Positions 1 through 5,098 of a stretch of 12,272 nt of DNA are shown piece by piece. Position numbers and translations under genes: made by a program. Position 1 is the first letter of the stretch, and every line of letters starts with the position of its first letter. The notes beneath the pieces are model-generated. The model was not told where the DNA came from. It was given only the letters and a program-made list of their open reading frames with translations, and ran no database searches. Source of the stretch: an uncultured Halioglobus sp. (GTDB lineage Bacteria > Pseudomonadota > Gammaproteobacteria > Pseudomonadales > Halieaceae); the NCBI GenBank assembly GCA_905480565.1, contig CAJQQW010000324.1:1-12272 (forward strand), read 5' to 3'.

Positions 1-690
1 TCTCAGCCAGACGAGTCGACCAAGATCGACAAGAATATCCCCCGCATGTCCCAGGTTATCTTTGAAAATAGAGTTCGAGGCATTGCCCTGCAGGTTGGGC
101 GCATCGGGGAGGTTACCCGCAGCCTGCAGGAGACGGAGTTCGCCAGCGCTCTGACCGTAGGGTACCGAAAAAATATCTACCCCCGGGTACAGCGCGCGAA
201 TTGAATCCATGAAGTCTTGCCAAGCGCCGGTGTTGAAAGCGACCCAGCTATTCGCGTAGTTCGTGGCGTTAAAATTCGCGGGATACGGCGTCCAGGGCAA
301 CGCGATACAGAAGCGAGTTCCAGCATTTTTTTCCAGCGCATAACCGATCCAGTTATCATAGCCCTGAGTTGATGGGTACGTTGGGTGATACGTCATACAA
401 AACAATTCGATTTCGCCGCCATCGAGAACCGCCTGGATCTGCTCGCGCTTGCTTTGATTATTCCACAACGCCTCAGGTGCGCCATTAGCGCCTCCATTAA
501 ACACAAGAGTCTGTGTGTGCCCGGCAATCCCTGCCGCCGCAACGTAGTCGGGCATGCCCTCGGCATAAGGTCTGAAAAAGCTGTGCCCGGCGAACAATGC
601 TTTGAAGCCCGGATTCGGCGTATCGGCGACTGCCTTATGGGCCGAAAACACCAGGCAGACAACTACAATTAGCGTTCGAATCACTATCAC
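1..690 (-). CDS. Secreted SGNH-like protein of unknown function, 3' end cut by window edge
   Basis: An uninterrupted frame of 230 codons runs from GTG at 690 to the left edge; an in-frame TAG lies two codons upstream of that GTG. A second in-frame GTG at 684 is an alternative start, and no ATG is available near the N-terminus. Residues 1-23 form a signal peptide ending near VAD. The mature part starts TPNPGFKALF, then GHSFF (35-39) resembles block I of SGNH/GDSL hydrolases with Ser37 as possible nucleophile. GGANGAP (66-72), MTYHP (99-103), LPWTPYP (131-137) and a late DNLGHAGD (211-218) follow, the last resembling the Asp/His block. From memory, relatives occur next to sulfatases in marine bacteria and end soon after GRLVWL, so only about 20-30 residues are missing. 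The reaction is unknown; an esterase or deacetylase on sulfated glycans is a guess. A 74%-identical N-terminal fragment of a paralogue lies at 4516-4695. Confidence 0.8.
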   Translation of the reverse strand, partial: MIVIRTLIVVVCLVFSAHKAVADTPNPGFKALFAGHSFFRPYAEGMPDYVAAAGIAGHTQTLVFNGGANGAPEALWNNQSKREQIQAVLDGGEIELFCMTYHPTYPSTQGYDNWIGYALEKNAGTRFCIALPWTPYPANFNATNYANSWVAFNTGAWQDFMDSIRALYPGVDIFSVPYGQSAGELRLLQAAGNLPDAPNLQGNASNSIFKDNLGHAGDILVDLGRLVWLR

Positions 691-710
691 TGTCTAAACC
701 TGCGATTTAT

Positions 711-741
711 CTATATAACGTTTCCTTACAACGCTATATAG
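711..741. promoter_or_regulatory. Operator-like inverted repeat upstream of the SGNH-like gene
   Basis: Two 12-bp arms, CTATATAACGTT (711-722) and AACGCTATATAG (730-741), are reverse complements at 11 of 12 positions, with a 7-bp spacer. The element ends 20 bp before the GTG at 690. A TTGACT hexamer (minus strand, 754-759) lies just upstream, with TATAGC inside the palindrome 15 bp away, which is a short spacer. The position fits a dimeric repressor site over the promoter. In RNA it could also fold into a 5'-leader hairpin. The regulator is unknown. Confidence 0.5.
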
Positions 742-849
742 CAATCCCACCATAGTCAATAAATTCATACGCGTTGAGCATGACTAAATGCGCTAAAACA
801 CGACCTCGCCACAATTTGAGCAAGAGTGACGCCATCAAAGGAGTGGCTT

Positions 850-955
850 CGGGGGTGCAACTGGAATTGGCGAAGCTTTGGCAACGATTGGAGACGCCCT
901 CTGGGAATCGGGAGAAGGGCTCAGTAGAGGTTCGGTATAGGCAGGGCCCAGATAC
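850..955 (+). repeat. Dispersed intergenic repeat, copy A (divergent)
   Basis: This is the most diverged copy of the family seen at B (2208-2316), C (4348-4480) and D (4881-4982). It keeps the entry block GGTGCAACTGGAATT, which resembles D and B. It then matches C closely through the tail: GGTTCGGTATA followed by CCCAGATAC and the adenine run of the terminator. The middle is only loosely alignable. It lies between the SGNH-like gene and the TSP3 gene. Confidence 0.5.
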
Positions 956-983
956 AAAAAAACCGCAAAGTGACGCGCTTTGA
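956..983 (-). terminator. Probable degenerate rho-independent terminator after the TSP3 gene
   Basis: Read on the minus strand, 17 bases after the TGA at 1000-1002, CAAAG and CTTTG (or CGC and GCG) can pair around a short loop and are followed by seven T. It is a weakened version of the perfect terminator at 4481-4505, and the flanking bases are shared with that site. Confidence 0.5.
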
Positions 984-999
984 ATCGGACGAAAACCGC

Positions 1000-1764
1000 T
1001 CAATGGTTAACGCAGGTTACCCCAGCGCAACTCGCCGTTTCACATACTGCTCCACAACTGGGATTCACAGAGGAAGTCTCCTGATCGGGATTGGCGATGG
1101 AAATACAATTGTCCCCGGCATCGGTGACACCATCTGAATCGGCATCCTCGGTCAACTCCCATAAGCTGTTTCCACCATTGTTGTATACCGTTGCAACACC
1201 GCCCGCGTCGAGAACTAGTGGGTTTACCAACACCCTGCTGCTATAGGTCCAGCCGGCAGGAACCGACATGCCAATAAACGCATCCAGATTACCCAATACA
1301 ATGCCGGTAGTTTCGAGATAGTCAACATCCGCTACTATCATGGTGTAGACATTCCCATCAAGAGCACTTAACTCGTGTACCACTGACCCCGCATCAAAGG
1401 TAAGACGTATATCGCGTTCCACTCGAAATCCGTTAGCACCAGCACCGAGCGAGACAGCGCCCAAGAGGGTACCTAGGTAATCGAAAGTAAAACCTGCGTG
1501 CACAAAACTGGAGGCGACCCCTTGCGGCGGGACTGAATTGACTTCCCAGGTGTTGAATGCTCCCTCAACTCGCAGAACGGCCTGATAGCCCTGAGGCGCT
1601 GTCAGGCTGTCAAACTCAGCCACTGTACAGTCACAGCGATAGACGTAGGGACCCGTTTTGTATTCCAGCGAGAAAATTTGACTGGCAGCGCTTACAGAAA
1701 AGCCTGACAGGACCGCGACAAAGAGTAGCCGGAAAAATAATGCTGTTTTCGTTAAGTTGCGCAT
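1000..1764 (-). CDS. Secreted protein with one thrombospondin type 3 calcium motif
   Basis: 254 residues. ATG at 1764 is preferred over the in-frame ATG at 1794 because GGAAG sits 7 bases before it and the protein then opens directly with a signal peptide (residues 1-26, ending SVSA). The middle (about 30-200) is predicted beta-rich and has no family I recognise; a CDC pair (43-47 region) could form a disulfide. Residues 206-228 read D-x-D-x-D-G-x-x-D-x-x-D-N-C and continue to NPDQ, a canonical TSP3-type calcium-binding repeat. The protein ends 26 residues later in a cysteine-rich tail with four Cys (237, 241, 246, 251). The TSP3 motif is seen directly; the role in the periplasm or at the surface is inferred. 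Only one TSP3 unit is present, so the protein may be a shortened form of a longer adhesin-like ancestor. Confidence 0.75.
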   Translation of the reverse strand: MRNLTKTALFFRLLFVAVLSGFSVSAASQIFSLEYKTGPYVYRCDCTVAEFDSLTAPQGYQAVLRVEGAFNTWEVNSVPPQGVASSFVHAGFTFDYLGTLLGAVSLGAGANGFRVERDIRLTFDAGSVVHELSALDGNVYTMIVADVDYLETTGIVLGNLDAFIGMSVPAGWTYSSRVLVNPLVLDAGGVATVYNNGGNSLWELTEDADSDGVTDAGDNCISIANPDQETSSVNPSCGAVCETASCAGVTCVNH

Positions 1765-1771
1765 GACTTTA

Positions 1772-1776
1772 CTTCC
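1772..1776 (-). promoter_or_regulatory. Ribosome binding site that decides the TSP3 gene start
   Basis: GGAAG on the minus strand, 7 bases from the ATG at 1764. No comparable site precedes the upstream ATG at 1794. Confidence 0.5.
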
Positions 1777-1958
1777 ACATATGAGCACGGTCATTTAACG
1801 TGATCTGCTCATCGATCTACAAAGCGTCGTGTGAACGTATGACCCTATTGCTCGGTAGTGTATATCTTTTCCGGCCAATTAGATTAGAGCTCACATTGTG
1901 CTCTGTTCTTCCACAGAACTTTCTGACACCACGTCTGGAAGCTTACTTTGAACGCAGG

Positions 1959-2153
1959 CTATTTGCACCGGAATCTTTTCGCGCTTTCCAGGAGGTAATC
2001 GAGAATGTCGGACTGGGTGCTGTGCGCCAACGGTGCAGCAACAACCATCTCACCGAGTTGGATCTCTCCCCAGTGCCGAACCTGGCTCAGCTGTGGTGCG
2101 TTGACACGCTTGAAATACTCAACCCGCCCCAAGGCTTGAAGGTAGGGGGACAA
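1959..2153 (-). CDS. Uncharacterised small ORF or gene fragment
   Basis: From an alternative TTG start at 2153 the frame gives 64 residues, but it is open back to a TAA at 2253-2255, through most of the inner edge of repeat B. The upstream part reads NPPHYWPYTEPRLAKEF. No signal peptide or domain is recognised. The peptide is compositionally plausible (VEYFKRV, HWGEIQLGEMVV) and codons favour G/C at the third base. The opposite strand carries an equally plausible ORF at 1800-2156 (118 residues, including FLTPRLEAYFERRL and LTELDLSPVPNLAQL). At most one is likely real. Either way this looks like a scrap of a longer gene rather than an intact one. Confidence 0.25.
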   Translation of the reverse strand: MSPYLQALGRVEYFKRVNAPQLSQVRHWGEIQLGEMVVAAPLAHSTQSDILDYLLESAKRFRCK

Positions 2154-2207
2154 TGAATAGTTCTTCCTGAATTCTTTAGCCAGACGGGGCTCGGTATACG
2201 GCCAGTA

Positions 2208-2316
2208 GTGGGGAGGATTGCAGAGATAGGCTATGCGGGATGCAACTGGGATTTAGCAGATGCTTGCGAGGCTGGGGCTGTCTTTTGGGGTGCAGGGGTA
2301 AAGCTCGGCATAGGTG
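2208..2316 (+). repeat. Dispersed intergenic repeat, copy B
   Basis: About 108 bp matching copy C at roughly 85-90% from the GGGGAGGA entry to the AAAGCTCGG exit. Shared blocks with C and D include AGATGCTTGCGA, GGGGCTGT and AAAGCTCGG in the same order and spacing. It lies 71 bp beyond the stop of the FAD-protein gene on the minus strand. Unlike A and C it has no terminator tail. Confidence 0.75.
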
Positions 2317-2387
2317 CCCTTATCTTCTCCGTTTTGCCTGATAGCAGACCTCGGTATGCGACACGGCAGGATGATTGTGAAAAGCTC

Positions 2388-4160
2388 TCAGTTGGAGCGA
2401 GTCAACGTTTTTTGGGCTGGACATTGCTCAGATAATCGCGCTACCAATGCTGACGCAATATTATTTGCGACCTCCGCTATGCGCACTGCCGTAAGCCTGT
2501 TAGCGCTGGTAAACCTTGGCATATCTGAAACGCCAATATGATGCAATCCAATGCTGCGCTGTGTCATCAAATAAACAGTTTCGCTAAAAGTGCCATCAGC
2601 TAGTTTAAGCCGGCCATCACTCGCGAGATAAAATCCACCGGTGCCATTGGCCACTCCATGGCCCGATGCAACCAATTGATCCAGCAGTGTCATTCCATCA
2701 ATTAAAAATGGGTCACGCGCACCTGTGCAATTAACTAAGGCATCGCAATGCAGCGACTCACCACTGGCTAACTGCAAGACAAAAGTACCCTGCTGTTCGT
2801 GCATCGTTATCAACTTATCGTTATACCGTTCGATTGCCAGTGGTATCTCACCCAACTGCCGCATGGTATGCCAGTATTCGTAAGGAGTGAATAATAGCCT
2901 CGCTTCGAGCCGCGCATGATACTCGATAGCAAAGCACTCAATGTCGGGCAGCGCATCTCGGATTTTCTGCTCCACCTCACCCAGTTGGCGCAAGAACAGC
3001 ATAAATAAATGCGGCGAGGCACGCTCTTCCAGATTTTTCACGGCGGTACATACAGCCAAAAAATAGCTTTCGGCTGTGAAATTCTGCTCGGGGTCTAGAA
3101 ACTCTTCGCGTAATTGTTGCAATAACTGCTGCTGACTTAGACTGATCCAGCGCAACTCATCAGGCTGCTGGTCATCAGGCAAAGGCTGAAGCACTGCGCC
3201 GGAATGTAGCGTGGCGGCAGGCGCCAGTTGTTTGATCTGCAGACTGCCTCGCTGCAATGCGGCGCGTAGCCGAGGGTCGTTCGCCATTCCCCAAAAACAG
3301 TCCAGCGCACAAGCATTACCACCCGCGATCACCAATTGCAGTGGTCGCGAGTCGCCGTCGGGAAGTGCGCTCACCAACTGCTGGTGAAAATAGTGTCGAG
3401 GTTGCCCGTATAGGTTTTCTAACACCATGGGGTGGTTTTTTATACTTTGCATTAAGGGACGCGGGAGCAAGTCACCACCAGCGTAAACAAGGTAGTCACA
3501 CCGGACTTCCTCGTCATTCTTGCCCGCCTCGGTCAGGAATAGGATATGTTCATTTGTACTTCTATCACTAATCTCTAAATACCGTACCTCGGCCTGAATA
3601 TAGTGCAGAGAAAGCATATCATTGACGGCAGCTGCCAGGACGTCAGCAGCCAGCGAAGCAAGAAAATCACCGTATACGCAGCGAGGAAAGTAGACTGTCT
3701 CATAATGACCCCCGCTCAGCGAATGCTGGTTAAAATTGAGCCATTGAGCGATCGCTTGCTGTTCCCAAGGCTGGCAGTTTTCGGAAGCATCTTGGCATAG
3801 CTTTCCGTCTCTAGATACCAGCCCAAGACGCTGAAACCAAATCTGGTTATGCTGCTGCAGCCACCTGACAAAATCTCCCTCAGGTCCTATTACATCAACC
3901 AGGCTCATGCGGCCTGCGGGACTGTTAAGTAGTTCGGCATGGCTGCCAACTCGCTGCGGTTGATCTGGTTGCCAGGGAATGGCGTAAGCGCGACCTCGAC
4001 CGAATTGATCCAACGGGGCTGGGTCTATAACAAGTATTTCAACCGGGTCTGTGCTGGCGATCAGTTGGTTCCGCAACTGACGTACCAATACCAAAGAAGC
4101 TAGCCCGCCTCCGACCACTGCTATAGTTTTTTTTTCATGAAATACCGCTGTTGTATTCAT
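2388..4160 (-). CDS. FAD/NAD(P)-binding oxidoreductase, YdhS/NAD_binding_9 type
   Basis: Intact 590-residue cytoplasmic protein with no signal peptide. The N-terminal dinucleotide-binding loop is at residues 13-22 (IAVVGGGLAS). GRGRAYAI (54-61) and LLNSPAGRMSL (77-87) follow, a signature of the FAD-NAD(P)-binding Pfam family PF13454 that includes E. coli YdhS. A second glycine-rich strand-turn is at 277-288 (VIAGGNACALDC), and a late VNCTGARDPFL (476-486) matches the flavin-contacting block near the C-terminus of such enzymes. Length is close to family members (about 500-600). The substrate is unknown; the family is described only as FAD-dependent oxidoreductases. ATG at 4160 is the first start after upstream stops, with a modest GTGAGG 10 bases before it. 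It is the only clearly cytoplasmic, intact enzyme among the otherwise secreted products, and its link to the sulfatase context is uncertain. Confidence 0.85.
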   Translation of the reverse strand: MNTTAVFHEKKTIAVVGGGLASLVLVRQLRNQLIASTDPVEILVIDPAPLDQFGRGRAYAIPWQPDQPQRVGSHAELLNSPAGRMSLVDVIGPEGDFVRWLQQHNQIWFQRLGLVSRDGKLCQDASENCQPWEQQAIAQWLNFNQHSLSGGHYETVYFPRCVYGDFLASLAADVLAAAVNDMLSLHYIQAEVRYLEISDRSTNEHILFLTEAGKNDEEVRCDYLVYAGGDLLPRPLMQSIKNHPMVLENLYGQPRHYFHQQLVSALPDGDSRPLQLVIAGGNACALDCFWGMANDPRLRAALQRGSLQIKQLAPAATLHSGAVLQPLPDDQQPDELRWISLSQQQLLQQLREEFLDPEQNFTAESYFLAVCTAVKNLEERASPHLFMLFLRQLGEVEQKIRDALPDIECFAIEYHARLEARLLFTPYEYWHTMRQLGEIPLAIERYNDKLITMHEQQGTFVLQLASGESLHCDALVNCTGARDPFLIDGMTLLDQLVASGHGVANGTGGFYLASDGRLKLADGTFSETVYLMTQRSIGLHHIGVSDMPRFTSANRLTAVRIAEVANNIASALVARLSEQCPAQKTLTRSN

Positions 4161-4281
4161 AGGGCAACCTCACTCACTCAAGTAAAACTCAGAGTTCACA
4201 CTTAGGCAACCGGCTTCACCCAAAATTTCAGTAATCCTGGTCCGTGGCTGCAACCAATCTCGAAAGAAATATGATAGCTCT
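4161..4281. other. Leader region of the FAD-protein gene
   Basis: 121 bp between the ATG at 4160 and the tRNA remnant. Three TGAG units sit close to the start codon on the minus strand. I see no convincing -35/-10 pair. Confidence 0.3.
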
Positions 4282-4309
4282 GTTGCTCTACCAACTTAGC
4301 TACGCCAGC
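4282..4309 (-). pseudogene. tRNA 5'-half remnant (threonine-tRNA-like)
   Basis: On the minus strand the 28 bases from 4309 read GCTGGCGTAGCTAAGTTGG then TAGAGCAAC. This matches the acceptor 5' strand, D-arm and start of the anticodon arm of a gammaproteobacterial tRNA such as tRNA-Thr, with one D-stem change (GCTC to GCTA). Downstream the anticodon loop cannot be set, no GGTTCGANTCC T-arm follows, and no CGCCAGC acceptor 3' strand is found, so it cannot fold as a tRNA. It lies 39 bp from repeat copy C. Confidence 0.6.
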
Positions 4310-4347
4310 ACGTTAGATAATGGGCTAAACATAGCAGCCCTTCGGAA

Positions 4348-4480
4348 GCGGGGAGGACTGCAGACAAAAGGCTATACGGGGTGCACTTGGGATTTAGAAG
4401 ATGCTTGCGAAGGTGGGGCTGTCTTTCGGGGTGCAGAGGTAAAGCTCGGAATAAGTTCAGTATACCCAGACCCCAGATAC
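4348..4480 (+). repeat. Dispersed intergenic repeat, copy C, with terminator-linked tail
   Basis: The core 4348-4455 aligns with B along its whole length. Positions 4399-4422 are identical over 24 bases to 4921-4944 in copy D. The tail 4456-4480 (AGTTCAGTATACC, CCCAGATAC) matches copy A and runs into the terminator at 4481-4505. It lies 3' of the truncated SGNH-like paralogue and 5' of the tRNA remnant and FAD gene, all read on the minus strand. Confidence 0.8.
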
Positions 4481-4505
4481 AAAAAAGCCCGCAGGGCAGC
4501 GGGCT
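4481..4505 (-). terminator. Strong rho-independent terminator after the truncated SGNH-like gene
   Basis: On the minus strand AGCCCGC and GCGGGCT form a perfect 7-bp GC-rich stem around a 6-base loop, followed directly by a T run. It begins 10 bases past the TAG at 4516-4518. The plus strand has no T run after the hairpin, so it acts in the minus direction. Confidence 0.9.
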
Positions 4506-4515
4506 TCGACTTAAG

Positions 4516-4695
4516 CTAGTGGCCCGCTATACCTGCCGAAGCCGCATAGGTGGGAAAGCCATCAGCTATTGGCGAGAAAAAACTGTGTCCGATAAACAGT
4601 GACTTGAAGCCAGGATTCGGCGTCACAGCTGCTGCGCTGTGGGATAACGGCGCTAGCCAAACCAGAGCGATCATTGGAGCATATTTCACTTTCAT
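4516..4695 (-). pseudogene. Truncated paralogue of the SGNH-like secreted protein
   Basis: ATG at 4695 opens a 59-codon frame ending in TAG (4516-4518). AAGGGA on the minus strand about 10 bases upstream is a plausible ribosome binding site. Residues 1-23 are a signal peptide (ending SAAAV). From TPNPGFK onward the product matches the gene at 1-690 at 26 of 35 positions, including GHSFF and the final AGIAGH. The match stops exactly at GGCCAC, followed by TAG, and the terminator starts 10 bases later. The rest of the domain, including the DNLGHAGD block, is absent from the window. The simplest reading is an internal or 3' deletion that joined codon 59 to the original 3' flank with its terminator. 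The fragment could still be expressed and exported, but it lacks most of the family's conserved residues. Confidence 0.85.
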
Positions 4696-4733
4696 CAGTC
4701 TTTATCCCTTTTTTCACGCCAAGCGTACGTGTA

Positions 4734-4747
4734 GAGTTACTTAACTC
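4734..4747. promoter_or_regulatory. Short perfect palindrome in the divergent intergenic region
   Basis: GAGTTA and TAACTC flank a 2-bp centre, 38 bp upstream of the ATG of the truncated SGNH-like gene. CGTACG lies a few bases away at 4724-4729. It could be an operator for the minus-strand gene, but 12 paired bases can also occur by chance. Confidence 0.25.
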
Positions 4748-4802
4748 GCAAGTTGTAGTGTTTTCTAGCGTGGAACGCCAACGTAACCAGGGTCACAGTT
4801 TC

Positions 4803-4868
4803 ATGAAAATTTTGCCGCCAGCATTTCTGGTCGTCATCAATCTGGCTTTGAATTTAGCTGGAGCGTAA
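4803..4868 (+). pseudogene. Orphan signal-peptide-like mini-ORF
   Basis: ATG at 4803 encodes 21 residues, MKILPPAFLVVINLALNLAG plus a final Ala, then TAA. It has the layout of a Sec signal peptide: a Lys near the start, a hydrophobic core and a small-residue end. No mature domain follows, and repeat copy D begins 12 bp later. It resembles the 5' scrap of a lost plus-strand secreted-protein gene. A free-standing membrane micropeptide is possible; there is no good ribosome binding site. Confidence 0.3.
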
Positions 4869-4880
4869 CTGTTGATTCGC

Positions 4881-4982
4881 GCAGGAGGCCACGCCGCAGT
4901 TGGTGCGACCGGAATTGGGCAGATGCTTGCGAAGGTGGGGCTGTGACTTGGAGGGCAAGGGAAAAGCTCGGCATAGGTGGGG
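4881..4982 (+). repeat. Dispersed intergenic repeat, copy D
   Basis: It contains a 24-base identity with copy C (4921-4944) and shares GAAAAGCTCGGCATAGGT-type exit sequence with B. The entry half is shorter than in B and C by about ten bases. It ends about 117 bp before the sulfatase start, in the only intergenic space here that precedes a plus-strand gene. The shared orientation of all four copies is therefore not set by the direction of the neighbouring gene. Confidence 0.75.
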
Positions 4983-5098
4983 CCGAGTCGGTCAAGGTCC
5001 GCCTTCGCCTATGAAGGGACGTTAGGCTAGAATCGTCTTGGCATCTGCTTTCAACCGCCAAAGCCGACCCTAAGATTTGAGAATCAACGGATGATTAC

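Larger units (their letters stand above)
1765..2207. other. 443-bp gap: TSP3 gene leader plus unresolved ORF fragments
   Basis: Apart from the ribosome binding site and the overlapping opposite-strand ORFs (1959-2153 minus, 1800-2156 plus), I see no RNA gene or terminator here. A CTCGGTATAC motif at about 2190 echoes the CTCGG-C/T-ATA motif inside the dispersed repeats. Confidence 0.4.

Noticed and set aside
2208..2435. Small protein encoded across repeat B on the plus strand
   Set aside because: The matching frame in C lacks the same start codon, copy A has stops, and differences between copies are not enriched at third codon positions.
4250..4315. Intact tRNA gene
   Set aside because: Only the acceptor 5' strand and D-arm are recognisable. 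No T-arm or pairing 3' acceptor strand follows.
850..4982. Integron cassette array with the repeats acting as attC sites
   Set aside because: A few GTTAGGC/GTTAGAT heptamers occur (about 5030 and 4312), but they are not at consistent positions relative to the repeats. No paired RYYYAAC ends and no integrase are seen.
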